A stretch of DNA of 64,000 nucleotides, taken from contig ML976695.1 of the NCBI GenBank assembly GCA_010015655.1, forward strand, positions 540,466 through 604,465. The letters run 5' to 3'. This DNA is from Bimuria novae-zelandiae CBS 107.79. Taxonomy: Eukaryota > Ascomycota > Dothideomycetes > Pleosporales > Didymosphaeriaceae. Positions 34,286 through 45,887 of this stretch are shown piece by piece (the first letter of the stretch is position 1; every line of letters starts with the position of its first letter). Under the pieces are notes generated by a model. It saw only the letters and a list, made by a program, of their open reading frames with translations, had not been told where the DNA came from and searched no databases. The position numbers and the translations under genes are program-made.

Positions 34286-34605
34286 TATGTCGGTCGATAT
34301 ATCTTATATAGGCTGAAGGCGCTAAAAAGGGCGATGGGCGCGTGTACAGCGAGGGCGGCGCGCGCGTACCAGCAACGCCAGCCGTGGCCCTTCCAAACGA
34401 TGTCGCAATGCTCGAGGGTCAGAACCAGGTTGACGATGTGGAGGAGCGCTGCTTCGGGGGCGCGGAGAAAGAGGGCAGGCTGTGGAGACGCTACCGGGAA
34501 GGATATGTTAGCTGTATGATGGTGAAGGTGACCTGGGAAGAACTTACGACGACGTGCAAGACGGTCAAAGAGAGCCGATGTCAAGCGAGTAACGCTGCTG
34601 GACAT
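34285..34605 (-). CDS. Small membrane protein, 87 aa, 2 exons, stop overlaps UBX start
   Basis: Exons 34605-34548 and 34490-34285. The 57-bp intron has a GTAAGT donor, an AGCTAACAT branch and a GGTAG acceptor, and the join preserves frame (LFDRLARR-PSPQPALFLR). A nearby CACAG acceptor would break the frame. The 87-residue product has hydrophobic helices around ALLHIVNLVLTLEHCDIVW and AALAVHAPIALFSAFSLY, then a short basic tail (KIYRPT). Exon 2 codons end mainly in C or G like the neighbouring housekeeping genes, which supports real coding. Family unknown; a mitochondrial or ER membrane protein is plausible. Its TAA shares its last A with the ATG of the UBX gene, so the pair may be bicistronic. 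The frame is open upstream to 34875, but the Met at 34605 is the likely start. Confidence 0.6.
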   Translation of the reverse strand: MSSSVTRLTSALFDRLARRRKFFPGHLHHHTANISFPVASPQPALFLRAPEAALLHIVNLVLTLEHCDIVWKGHGWRCWYARAALAVHAPIALFSAFSLYKIYRPT

Positions 34606-34902
34606 GGAGCCGTCGCCGTCCTGGAGAATGGCCACGTCTTGGCGCAGCCGTCTTCGATATTGGCAGTGGCCAGTGTGAGTAAACAGCGTCTTCCACGGTG
34701 ACAGCTCGTTGTCGTGTTTCTGGAAGGTTCGCGACGCGTGCACTGGCGTTTCCAAGGTTGCCTGCGCTGACGAAATGCGGTACCTAGACCCCCGCCCCCA
34801 CCAACAACCGTGGGACGGCCAACATCGCGCTAGGGTCTCCGGACTTTTATGCCAGACACTCGTACATGCGCTCATTCCTCACCACCGAGCGAACACTACA
34901 CC
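34606..34902. promoter_or_regulatory. Divergent promoter region (small gene/UBX versus thioredoxin-PITH)
   Basis: A 297-bp spacer between divergent genes. It is presumably a bidirectional promoter; no specific motif is claimed. Confidence 0.4.
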
Positions 34903-36023
34903 ATGTCGGGCTCTACGCAAATATCCTCGCCCGAGCAACTAGTCAGCCTGATAAATTCGCAACGCCTCGTAGTCGTCAACTGTAAGTCATCTCGCAATCC
35001 CCGACCCCTCTGTACGACACGCTTACGCGAAGCACCTTCACAGTCTACAACGAGTGGAATGAGACGTGCAAAACTATCGGCCCCGTCTACGACCAGCTCG
35101 CCGCTTCCCTCGCCCGGCCCGGCATCACCTTCACCAAAGTAAACGCCGAGAAGCAGACGCAGATTGCGCAAAGCTATGGCGCCACAAAGTGAGCTTACCC
35201 GATGTCAAGCTTTGCGGTCCGTTCCCCGCTGACCTTCGCCTGCAGTCCGCCACTCTTCGTGATCTTCAAGCAAGGCAACCAAGTCTCCAAATTCACCGGC
35301 CAGAATCCCCAGCAACTGTCGGACAACATCAAGAAGCTCGCGGCCGAAGTAGAATCGGGCGAGGGTGGCTTCGGGGAAGCAAGTGGAAGTTCAAGCGCGC
35401 CCGGAACATGGAGAGGTGCCGCTCTGCCCAGAGGATACACAGATATTACGGACCAGGTTGATGTGCGCGGTCTGGACTTGCTGAACTCGGACAGCGAGTT
35501 CGGCGGCGTGAAGACACTGTTCGAGACGAAGGCACCGACTAGTCTAGGAAAAGGAAAGGGAGCAAGCACCGGCAAGGAAGCCTCGTCCGACTGGGTGGAA
35601 AGTGATGTGGATGAGCAGCTTATGCTGTACGTCCCTTTCATTTCCACTCTGAAGATCCACACTATCCAGATATCTTCCTTCCCGCCCAAGTCCGACGACG
35701 ACGACGACGATGAAAACCCGATCCGACCCAAGACTATCCGCCTCTACACAAACCGGCAGCACAATCTCGGGTTTGAAGAGGCAGAGGATATTGCGCCAAC
35801 TCAGATATTTGAGCTCAAGCCCTCAGACTGGGACGAGAGCACTGGAACTGCGAAGCTGGAGCTACGATTCGTCAAGTTCCAGAACGTGTACTCGCTAGTC
35901 CTCTTCGTTGTGGACGGTGACGGCGAGGGCGAGAAAACGCGCATAGACCGGATCAGAATCATTGGAGAGTCAGGCGAGAAGAGGGAGATGGGCAAGTTGG
36001 AGAAAGTAGGGCACGATGATTGA
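34903..36023 (+). CDS. Thioredoxin-like PITH-domain protein (TXNL1 type), degenerate active site, 3 exons
   Basis: Exons 34903-34981, 35044-35188 and 35246-36023 give 333 residues. Introns of 62 and 57 bp have GTAAGT and GTGAGC donors. Residues about 8-115 form a thioredoxin fold (LVVVNFYNEWNETCKTIGP, then VNAEKQTQIAQSYGA, then cis-Pro region NPPLFVIFKQGNQV). The redox motif normally WCGPC reads WNETC at residues 31-35: the N-terminal nucleophilic Cys is Asn and only the second Cys remains. Residues about 130-315 form the PITH domain (GYTDITDQVDVRGLDLLN, MLYVPFISTLKIHTIQI, RPKTIRLYTNR, LRFVKFQNVYSLVLFV), which docks TXNL1 to the 26S proteasome. An acidic run precedes NPIRPKT. It is probably a proteasome-associated protein that can no longer act as a dithiol reductase. 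Confidence 0.92.
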
Positions 36024-39000
36024 GCGGTGTTCATGACACGACTTGAGGACTTGCCTACGAAACATGTGCTTGGGAAGATTCAGCATGTTGCCAGGAGCAT
36101 ACCAAAAAGTTCACGACGATGTATATGGGAAATGGTTCTTGGTCACCGATTAAGGCGGGGAGTTTGTAACGGATAACGCTCTGTTTGAGCCGAGCTTAGA
36201 AGCTGCGAACTGGTATGCAAGACTCAGGATAAACCTAGAGTACTAATGCAGCATGGTTTACAATTCTGTGCTTCACGCTTGTCGGCATGACTTTGTGCTT
36301 CTCCCTGTGACGAACTGAACTGTACGTTGGACAGTAGATCATGACTGAATACATACGCATGAGAAAGAATGCCCACTAGAGGTTTGCCTTTTCTCGAACT
36401 ACTGTTTGTTCTTATTCCGACAATTAAGGACATTTTTTCATATTCAACGCATCAAAGTTCGAACGGCGAGATGTCGTTGTGCTCCCATGTGAAAGCGTAT
36501 GCATCGAGAAGCCTGTCTGCGAGGTTCCCTGACACCGCCTCAGAAGACTCTTCTCTCACAACAAAGTGGTTCAGTTAGGCCACCACACAAGCCCAGCGAG
36601 GCTTCCAAAGGCTGCAAGTTCAGTCACGGCAAGTCACGATTAAGTTGAGCACTCGCTCAACGAAGATATGTTCGACCCTTTTCCAGCGGAAGCGCCACGG
36701 GTAAAGACGCCTCCACAAAGTGTATACGGTCGATTATGCAATATGTTCTCTCTGGAAGATCAATGACATTTACGCGATACTGCTGTCGCCGCGCAAATAA
36801 CGTTTTGGGAAACTTCAGTATGATCTCCGCCGCACGAAGGAGAAAACTCGTTCCCAAGCGGCGTGAAGATTTTGTATGTCGGCGGCGACATAATTTCCCG
36901 GTCCGGCGCGGCGCGCTAGCCCATTGTAGAGCGCTAGCGAGAACTTCAAAAAACTTCTCGCCAGGTGCTTTGGAGACTCTCTTATGGCCAATGACGAGAA
37001 TTTTTACAACATATGATAGGAAGAGAATGACCTGGCGAGTGCTGGGACTGATCTCACATCTACGAATACTGAGGCCTGTCTTTTTCGAGCGGATCGTGAT
37101 CAAAGCGAGATACCTCCACTTACACAGTTGAACACTACACACTTCGCTGCTCGGCGCATTTAGCTCCAGAAAGCTCCCAGATGGATACGACGGTCGCCTG
37201 CGGAACTCAAAGAGAAGGGTGGCTCGTCAGAGCTGGTCCTGTCCCGATATCGACACTGTTGAACGACGTTGAGGCTGCAAAGGTCAATTCACCAACTGTT
37301 GTCCACATATCCATGGATTGCCAACCCGCACGTGCCCTTCCGAAGAGACATTTGAGAGACTCGACCTCAAAATCGATGTCGTTTGTCAAAGAGTTGATTG
37401 TTGAATAGTACCAAACAAGGATAACGATACCAACATCACCTACATTGCGCACTGAAGTATCACATGCTCACAGCATTTCCAAGGTTCCAGAATTTCTGTC
37501 TTTCTCCACTTCTTACCATGGGTTAAGCACGCGTGGAGGCCGTTCCGTGTTCTCGCGTCCATTCTTCGTGTGTTCCGTCAACATTCCAACGTCTCACTTA
37601 CGTTTCACGCATCCACTCTCCAACGACACCGCATCGCTAAGAAAAGAACCGCGGCAATGTCCCATGTCACCCGTGGACAAGCGAACGTTGGGCGAGAGGG
37701 CGTTGTGGAGAAGGTTCGCATGAACTGGCGGGTGAGACGGAGATGAGGCATCCTTTGGTAATCGAGGCGCGTAGGCGGGCATGCGGACCGTGGATGGATG
37801 CTCCGAATGCAAGATTGAGAACATTGAACGAGAATCACATTGGCGAGCCGTCGCTGGACACATGCGACTTACGCAGAGGCTTTCGAATCCCAACACACTT
37901 CCATCACTGCACAAAGGTCTGACTCTGCCAGGATGGGCGTGGCTTTCGGGGTATTGGCCTTCAAAATCTCCGGAAAGGCTGCGCGTTAGAGCGCCAATCA
38001 GTTTTTACGTGTTTGATCCACTCTGATTTCAATTTGTGTTACTTACAGTGTCTGTTCGGGAGGCGAAGTTTAGCAGACATCTGTCAAAATCGGAGGTGAG
38101 ACAGTAGGGCACGTCAAATCCACGTGCGATTAGCAAGGAACCCCACAGACGCGTGTCAATTCACATCGCGTTCGAAGCTTACCGATTTTATCGCAATGTA
38201 TGGATGATCTATTACGATCAACACTTTACAAGTTCATGCCCAAAACCAACTCAGCAGTTGACGTCAATGGCTGCGGCGTTAAGTCCAACAGCGGCCTCAT
38301 CCATGGCTATGGTTCGGACAATATAAAGATCTTCGAAACACGCTGTCGGTAAATTTCAATATGGCTTCCAGCAATGGTGGTTTACCAGCGGGAACATCCC
38401 AGCACTTCAATACGATGTGCTGTTGCTCAAAACGTCGGCTTGAAGAGGGACGAGGTTCAGGCAGCATTCCCACTCCACAGGGTCCTGGAAGACCCTACAA
38501 TTGTTGCTTAGGGTCGGTCGCCAGCTCGTTTCGTCGGGATCAAATTTCCCATCTGCCGCACACCGTTCTCGATCTTCGGCAGCACATTGCTCTGGCGCGG
38601 GCCTGCTACGCCTCATCCAACATGAGTACCAAGCTGAACGCGAACTTCGCCACAGGCAGTGCTACAGTAGCGTCGCTTGTTGGCGGACCTTCACGTCCAG
38701 CAAGGCCATCCCATCTACTAGCCGAAGTAACAGCGAGCGTACGGCATAACGGACACAGATAAGACACTCATCCAACACCCCACGTGATCTGTGAGCTAGG
38801 TCTTCCTGGCATAGTGCTGCCATGATGCCATCAAATGCTCATCGAAAACCATGGACGCCCCTCACAAACTGGCATGACTACCGACGAGACGTGCGAACGG
38901 AGATGTCGCCACATCAGACGGCTCCAGGGCGGCCCCCGCCGAGGTCCCACTTGCCGTCTCACATTACACGAGACACGTCTTTGAATTCACTCGCCAACCT

Positions 39001-42000
39001 GAGGCCGCATAGCTCATTGACACTCGCGGGATGATCGCAACAAGGGCGCTTTTACGTGCGAGGATCACGACGCGAAACGCGAAGGCATCTTGGAACCAAC
39101 GACGTCGCTAGGCTGGGACGTTATCAACGAATCCTAAACGTGCAGGCGGGAAATGCTGCAAAAATCATCGAGACCACGGACCAGAGGCACGGGTGGTGTA
39201 TCCACAAGGCGTCCCGGGGAAAGGTTCTCAGCGCCATGGCCAAGTGACGGTGCTCCGCTCGAAAGCCCGACCACGACCACCAGCATGCATCAATTCGAAT
39301 CTCGTTTGTACATACAAATTCGTATCGTGCACCAGGGTCCTCTGGTCCCTGCTCCGACAACGGCTCAACTGAACCCAGCACGTTGGATCGTCCTGAAGGA
39401 TAATTGCTGCGAACTTCCTTATCTAGGTTAGATGTGCAAGCGTGTGGGGTAATTATGCAAGGGCGAGAACAAAGTGTTTCGACAAGATTACGGTCGGCAT
39501 GGTGGTGTGAATTTATCCAGAATGCAGTGAAGAGCTAACCCATACGGAGCAGACATGCCGCTGTCACATCTGTCGGAGCACCAAACGTCAAAATGTCAAG
39601 TGGCCAAGTGGGCATCTCTGCATTCAGCCTGCCGCGACCTCAAGCGAGCGTTTGTCTCGCATTGGTGGGGTCTCTGCGACTGTAGGCGCGCCCACGCCGC
39701 ATATCATGAGTTTTGTCACGATAGGTTCGAGGCGAGTGTGAGGATTGTGGGCGAATCCTCGTGACTAAAGAGCTAGACAGTCTTGGGAAGAGGATGCACT
39801 CACGCGATGAAAGCGAGACAGTTCTGCATGAACCGACCACTGGCGCAGGAACAAACCTTTGAAGATCGCAGAATTACATGATACGCGTTCCTCGGAGCCT
39901 GTGAGAGCATGGCACAGCGTCATATCAATACCGCCTAGTCGGTAATACAGAGCATCCGGGACTGAAGGTTTCGAGCACCCGTGACGAACTTGAGGTATAC
40001 TGATGTTTACCCCGCCGGCGTCTCTGGCCTCGGATCAGAGATTTCTCTGAAGATCAGGGTGTCACGGCGAGATGATAAGGTTAACAAGTGGAGAGACACC
40101 AAGACTAGCAGTACGCTATGGACGCTACGCGGGCTTCCCCGGCGCCGAAGCCCTGGCAATGCGGATGCCAGGACCAGAGCCCGTTGACAGACTATGGACG
40201 CGGAAGAGACCTGAAGCCTTCCGAGCGGGCTGTTAGCTGAATCGTGCTTCGTCGTGGGGCGTGTCAGTGAGTCGTGAAGGATCGGCTAGTAAAGCTTCTA
40301 GAATGCGACTAACGACGATACGGTTAACATGTGCGCGGGCATTGGAAGCATGTGCGTCGGAGGGAATACACACGGACAGCACTTCGACTTGCATACTTTT
40401 TTATATCGATTGATAGTCTGTTGCATTCGGACGGTGTGTATCGCGAGACAAAAAGTGGCGGTTGATGGAGTTGAGTACCAACGGCAGTGGCTCCTCTGGC
40501 TCCTATAGCTGTTCCTGCGCCGTACCTGCATTAGATGGCTCCCAGGACCACAAACGAGACCATTTTTCGTCACTGTGGGGATGGACATGGTGAGCATTAC
40601 CGCGATTGGACGAGTATGGTGCCTACCACGCCGTTTCGCACGCAGGCGAGCGCACCTTTGACGAGGCTTTGGGAGCGTAAAGCAGCAAGAAGGCTAATCT
40701 ACATGGGGACACGCCGGTGCCCGATTTGCATTCGACAGTGGTGTGCAAGCATGCATAATTTGCCGCTAGGCCCCCAAAATAGCAGTTCGATAAGTTGTGC
40801 GGGTTATCACGACGGGATAAGTCTTTATTGAGGGCTGACGAAGTTATACACGTTTGCACAAATGGGGCAGCCGCAAAGTTAGAAACGTCCGTGCTGACTG
40901 CGTCGTCTTCTCTATCGATAGCAGTTGCGACGGATGATGGCATCATTCAGACAGGTGTCACACACTCCCCCAGATGCTCAACGCCAAAAATTGCGAAACT
41001 GCCTTGACGACTGCATGCAGCTCTGCAAATTCGTCCAATGCATGATTGAAACGCCCGACCAGCAGATGCTGTCCACTAGAGAGCAGTGTCTTGATTGCAG
41101 ACGAGAAGTCAACCATGGATGAACTTCAACACCATCGAGTGGCGACACACATATTCGAGTGCAGCCTTCTCGAGTATGTTTCACCATCAAATGCAGCCAT
41201 CTATCGTGACATGAAGTTTCCCCACACGACCAGCCGGATGTGCACCGTCTCCAGGTGGCCGGACAAATCAGGCCCAACGAGCGTCGGCCTACTGCAGCAA
41301 GCCTGCTGTTCCTGCAGGTCTCTCGAGTCTCTCATCAGCACGCATCGCGCGACCACAGGATGCGGGTTGTGCCTCGCCCTCATGGATCGGGATTGTACAG
41401 CGGAATACCTCCACGCCATACATGTACGCGATGCAGTCATCTTCCATCTCACACACCCTTAGAGACGCACCACTGCCAGGTGAAAGGCTCTCGAGAAGGC
41501 ATACAGCCTCGCGGATTTGCTCGTGCTGCAGGAAGGCTGTTGAACTGCTGGCCACTGACGGCGCCTCCGGAGGGTAGAGGAAACGTCGACGTCGTTGGGC
41601 ACACGCTCTGTCGCCTCGCCCACTACCGTTCGCCGCCGTGACAGTGGCACCGCGGCTGTTGCTCGCGTTTCGATTCGGTGCTTTTGCATCGTGTGCATCT
41701 GAGACGTGGTGTGCCCGGCATCCGCGTCGCTGTGTGGCCAGCAGAAATGTTTCCAAACATCCGACATGGAGGTCAGCAGGTCTCAGCACGGCGGCCCAGG
41801 ACCAGGGCGTGTCCAACGGGCAGCTATCACCTATCGATTGGGTGGATAGGCTGATGGCGCCCGTCTGCCATCACAGGCTGAATGCATGCCGTTGGCTCTG
41901 TATCTCGTCACTCGCTGGCTGCTCTCGTCTGTTGAACGAGACACAGGTATCACTGGGTGGAGCCCATTATTCAAATTATTCAACACCGCGACGGTCGCTC

Positions 42001-42968
42001 CGCGAAGCTTTCAGCTTCACCCTCCCGCTCCCATCCCCACGCCCTGGCACTGCTCCACTCGGCGTCTGCGGAAGGCCGCTTGCGGGGCCCATGGTCGCCA
42101 TTACCTATCGATAGCGTGCGTGGGCGAGTAGCTAGCGGCTAGGAAGATGTGACGTTGGTGTGCACGACTGTGCCGGTCTTCATTTCGCGACCTTCCACTA
42201 CTGTGCTTGGTGCCGCCACGGGCAGGCCAGGCGGTTGGCGGCCAATATTAGTGCATCCTGCAGCATAAAATAATGCCGCGCGTCGTGCTGCCCTAGGCTC
42301 AGCACCGGCAGGCCCACGAGTCAACTCCCAGTCGCAGAATAATCAGTGCATGAGTCCGCGCAGGGGTTACCGTAGCATGCATGCCCTCCGCTGTGAGTGG
42401 CCCAAGTGGAGTCCGTACTGCGCCTGCGCCTGCACACGCTTCCCGACCCTCCCACAATTCTTGTTAACCAATTCCGTGCGCCCGTCCGTCTGTTCCTGGT
42501 CATCTTTTCTTCTTCTAACCTAATCGCTGTCTCGTCTCTCGCTGATCCATCCTACTTATCCACGGCCCTGCCCTGCACTCGTTGCCTTTTCCTTGCATTC
42601 AGGGTTTATCAACCTTTTCGCTTGTCTTTCTCTTCCGCCGTCATCTTGATCTTCCCTTTAGGTGTACATTTACGCTGTCAGTCACGACGGTTGTGAATAG
42701 TTACCAGCCCTTCCTTTGGACCACCTTTTCCCGTCGCGCACGACCCTATGACATAGTCCGCGATCCAGTACCATACCTATTAGTAGACGGCTTCGTTATA
42801 TCGATCCGTTGTCCAGTCACTCCCTCAACATATCAGTACCACAGCATTCCTGCTACTTACCACGTTGCGGCTATCTATCGCTACCACACGTATAATACCA
42901 GTACCACGACTCTGAGACCCTGCGTGTATAACACGTTGTACATTCGCACCATTGTAACTCTAAACTTG
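36024..42968. other. Gene-poor stretch of about 7 kb upstream of the Msn2-like gene
   Basis: No coding sequence with domain, codon bias or splice support was found on either strand, although composition is not AT-rich and RIP-like stops are absent. Frames of 100-175 codons (for example 36657-37142 minus, 41638-42114 plus) look accidental. The last 600 bp before the Msn2-like gene are strongly pyrimidine-rich (CTTTTCTTCTTCTAACC near 42505), like a long 5' leader. Confidence 0.5.
38259..38266. promoter_or_regulatory. TGACGTCA palindrome (CRE-type site)
   Basis: A perfect 8-bp TGACGTCA, the binding site of CREB/ATF-type bZIP factors (established). It lies in the gene-poor stretch about 4.8 kb from the nearest coding start, so a role is uncertain. 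Confidence 0.25.
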
Positions 42969-43031
42969 GTAAGTTGGTCGACCCTACGTGGTCTGACGTC
43001 GGTCGGAATGGATCTAACATTCCGCGTGTAG
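42969..43031 (+). other. Probable 5' UTR intron of the Msn2-like gene
   Basis: A 63-bp segment with GTAAGT donor, ATCTAACAT branch and GTGTAG acceptor, ending 19 bp before the start codon at 43051. It lies in non-coding leader, so it does not alter the protein. Confidence 0.55.
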
Positions 43032-43050
43032 AAGAAACAGATACTACGCA

Positions 43051-44809
43051 ATGGAGGCTTCATACATGCACCCTGCCCAGGCACCATTCTTCTACTACAA
43101 CCCAGAAGCTCCGAATGAGAAGGCACGTCAACACGGTCACTTCACACCTCACCCGTCAGGGCAACAGCAGCAGATGTTCCACCAACTCATGCTGAACAAC
43201 CGGCCATCCTCTTCATGCAGCTCACCATCAACACCGTTCCAACCTGCGTTCAACCACGCATTGTTAACACCCGTTGCTTCGCCCCAGCCGTTGTACCAGA
43301 AGCCAACAATCTTGATCCACCCGCAGGACTCGCCCTTCTTGCATCCCATCGATACAGACTTTACGTTCGCCCCAGCCACACCTCCGCTCTCGTCATGTGG
43401 CAGCAACATCAGCAGCCCGCCGTCTTCCTGCGATGTACTGCCTACACCGGTGCAGCTTTTCTTCGCGGGCGAGGGTATGGAAGGTGTCAAGCAGGGATGT
43501 GAAGAGGAGGTATTCACCGAGATTCTGGCCGCCGGTGTTGAGTGGCCTGGTTCTGCTTCACCACCAATGACTCCAGGTAAGAGAGATGCTCAGACGCGTT
43601 TGCTTCCGAGTATTACGCGTAAAATTGTGTGTGAACACGTAGGCTGACTTCGCGACAGTTTACCTTCAGCCACAGGCGCCTGTGCATGGACAGGGATCTT
43701 ACCTGTTGTCGGCCACTTCTTGCCCCTCGCTCACTCCCTCACCTTCACCGCAGCCCCGTGCAACTTTTACTGACGCTGAGGACAACTTTTGCAACCCGCA
43801 AGATCTTGTCAACGTCGCTGCGACATCAGGCCCGTGCATGACTACGCTTTTCTCGGGCGACGAGGAGCACAGGATAGTGCTCAAGGGTGAAGCCGCCAAG
43901 CCTTACGAGTCTATCGAATCATTCGAGCCCAGTGCCCTGCCTACGTGGGAGCCCCTTTTGGACTTCGATCTTGACTCTGAAGACGACTTTAGCACGAGCT
44001 TTATCAGCTGCCAGTCGACTGACAACGCGCTCTACTTCGGCAACAAGCGCCAACGCACTGAGGTGCCTGAATTGACCGCCCCTGAGGAAGATTCGTTTAC
44101 CACCGACGAGAGCTATCTCGACTCGGAAGACGACTTTGCTTTCAACGGGCTTCCTCTGACACCAGCTTCCCACGACGGCTTCGCCACCATGTCCTCCGAG
44201 ACTACCACCAAGAAGCGCTCAACGAAGAAGGCTGCCAAGGAGAGTACCGACAGTGAGACAAGCGAGCAGCCCCAGACCTCGGGCGACAACTCTCAGTCAG
44301 GAGCTTCCAGCCAGCAGGGTGCCAACGACAACGCCATGAGCTCCAGCTCGGAAGACAACGCTAGCCCGCCTCCTCAGCAGCCAACCAGCCGACGTGGTCG
44401 CAAGCAGTCCCTGACTGAAGATCCCAGCAAGACGTTCGTCTGCCAGCTCTGCAATCGCCGCTTCCGTCGTCAGGAGCACCTCAAGCGTCACTACCGCTCT
44501 CTCCACACGCACGAGAAGCCCTTTGAGTGCACCGACTGTGGCAAGAAGTTCTCGCGTTCCGACAACCTTTCGCAGCATCAGCGCACCCATGGAGCCGGTG
44601 CCATGGTGATGGGCGTCCTCGAGCCGAATGAGATCCCGCTGCAGCAGCCTGACGTCAACTACCCTCACCAAGATCCCTCCATGCTCGGCCAAATCTTGTA
44701 CTCGGCTGCGTCCAATATCTCGACCTCATCAAGCTCGGACGGGTTCTCCACCGACATGGATATCTCACCCATCTCCAAGCAGATGCGCAAGCGCAGACGG
44801 GACGAGTAG
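43051..44809 (+). CDS. C2H2 zinc-finger stress regulator, Msn2/Msn4/Seb1 type, 2 exons
   Basis: Exons 43051-43576 and 43659-44809 give 558 residues. The 82-bp intron (GTAAGA donor, GCTGAC branch, CAG) joins [14 protein letters not shown]. The two C-terminal C2H2 fingers at about residues 437-486 ([20 protein letters not shown] and [20 protein letters not shown]) match the Msn2/Seb1 pair that binds stress-response elements (AGGGG, established). The rest is low-complexity: Pro/Ser/Gln-rich N-terminus, two acidic DLDSEDDF and [10 protein letters not shown] motifs resembling activation segments, and a basic SRRGRKQSL patch before the fingers (likely nuclear localisation or PKA site). A long leader with an intron and an upstream gene-poor stretch suggest complex regulation. 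Confidence 0.92.
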
Positions 44810-45464
44810 AACAGCGTTCCTAGTTTTTGGTTCTTTTTCTTATGGCGTCTTCTTTACGACCAGACACGATCTTCTCTCTCCTCCACATCTCTGTAACAGG
44901 AGTACTGCACCCTCACGCCATACCCGTCCGCTTAATGTCGTTATGCAAGGCGGCTCGGCTTATATAGACTGGCGGTCCGGGTTCCTTCTCCTCTATCTGG
45001 ATGCAAAAGTCCTTCCCTCTCACATACACACAACCTCCCTTCTCCACCATCCCATGTCGGGATGCGTGGTAGGGGTGGGCCTTTCTTGTGTATCCAGTTG
45101 CCTCTTGCTCTTGCTGCTTATATGCTTGCGATTTCTTGCATTAGCGTTTGTCTTTTTGCCCTATCCCCACGGCATGTGGGGCGGTTTCGGCGGGTTTTCG
45201 GACTGGTCGGTCGGTGGGCGGGCAAACACATTTGGTTCGGATAGACTCTTCCGGTGTTATTATCTTTTTGGAACTCTTTCTTATTGGTTTTGGGAAAGAG
45301 AGGACACACTCGCTCACGAACGACCCATGGCCCATCATACCAAAGGGCCTGGTTTGTCCGCAAAGGGGAAGGGATAGCACTTTTGAGTACTTTCATACGC
45401 TCGTTGTAATTTGGACGGGTGGTGTCGAAGGACACCGCTCGTCCTGGCATGTTCTGAGAATTTG
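44810..45464. other. 3' region between convergent genes
   Basis: Likely 3' UTR of the Msn2-like gene. The long plus-strand frame 44628-45377 overlaps the zinc-finger exon in another frame and is not supported. Confidence 0.4.
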
Positions 45465-45887
45465 TCAGTTTCGATTCTTATGGAATGTAATTTTATCAAA
45501 GTGCAAAAGGTCTTGAGCTGTGAGTTCATACGTTTGGGAATTTGGGGTGGTGATGCTAGCACTGTGGATGTAGTTGCGCATAATGGTTAATGTGTAATTG
45601 AAACTGCGCCCCCAGTCGTGCGTGATGTCCTCCACGTGTACTTGCCCCGCTGGGGAGGTGTAGTGTATGTGGTGGGTCTTCATCGTGATCGTGGGGTCCG
45701 TGGAGATAAGGACGTGTAGACCCTTGGGCGTGACGGATTTGGTCAGGTCGCGTCCGTGTTGTGGATTGCTCAGGTTCTCTAGTATTGAGAGTCCTCTGGT
45801 TGGTTGGCCGGTCCTGCTTCCCGTGTAGATGTTGCACAGAGAGTGATACGGGTGCTCATCGTTCGCGTCCTCCGAGGTCCAGTCCAT
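45465..45887 (-). CDS. Hypothetical protein, 140 aa
   Basis: A single-exon frame starting MDWTSEDANDEHPYHSL and ending DKITFHKNRN. Family not recognised. No signal peptide, membrane segment or repeat is evident. The sequence is His/Thr-rich with a central HIHYTSPAGQVHVEDITHDW. It is convergent with the Msn2-like gene. Support is the frame length, a balanced composition and a plausible start, so it could still be an accident. Confidence 0.4.
   Translation of the reverse strand: MDWTSEDANDEHPYHSLCNIYTGSRTGQPTRGLSILENLSNPQHGRDLTKSVTPKGLHVLISTDPTITMKTHHIHYTSPAGQVHVEDITHDWGRSFNYTLTIMRNYIHSASITTPNSQTYELTAQDLLHFDKITFHKNRN

Noticed and set aside
34285..34875. One long minus-strand frame of 196 codons
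   Set aside because: The upstream half has no coding character. A consensus intron inside it and a Met at 34605 fit a spliced 87-residue gene better.
36657..37142. Minus-strand 161-codon frame in the gene-poor stretch
   Set aside because: No domain, no splice signals, and an equally long frame lies on the other strand.
37605..37838. Minus-strand frame with a mitochondrial-leader-like MRTFSTTPSRP segment
   Set aside because: It ends soon after the leader-like part with no mature domain, and I found no convincing downstream exon.
41638..42114. Plus-strand 158-codon frame
   Set aside because: No domain, several overlapping frames of like length in GC-rich sequence.
44628..45377. Plus-strand 249-codon frame after the zinc fingers
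   Set aside because: It overlaps the Msn2-like coding exon in another frame and runs into its 3' UTR.
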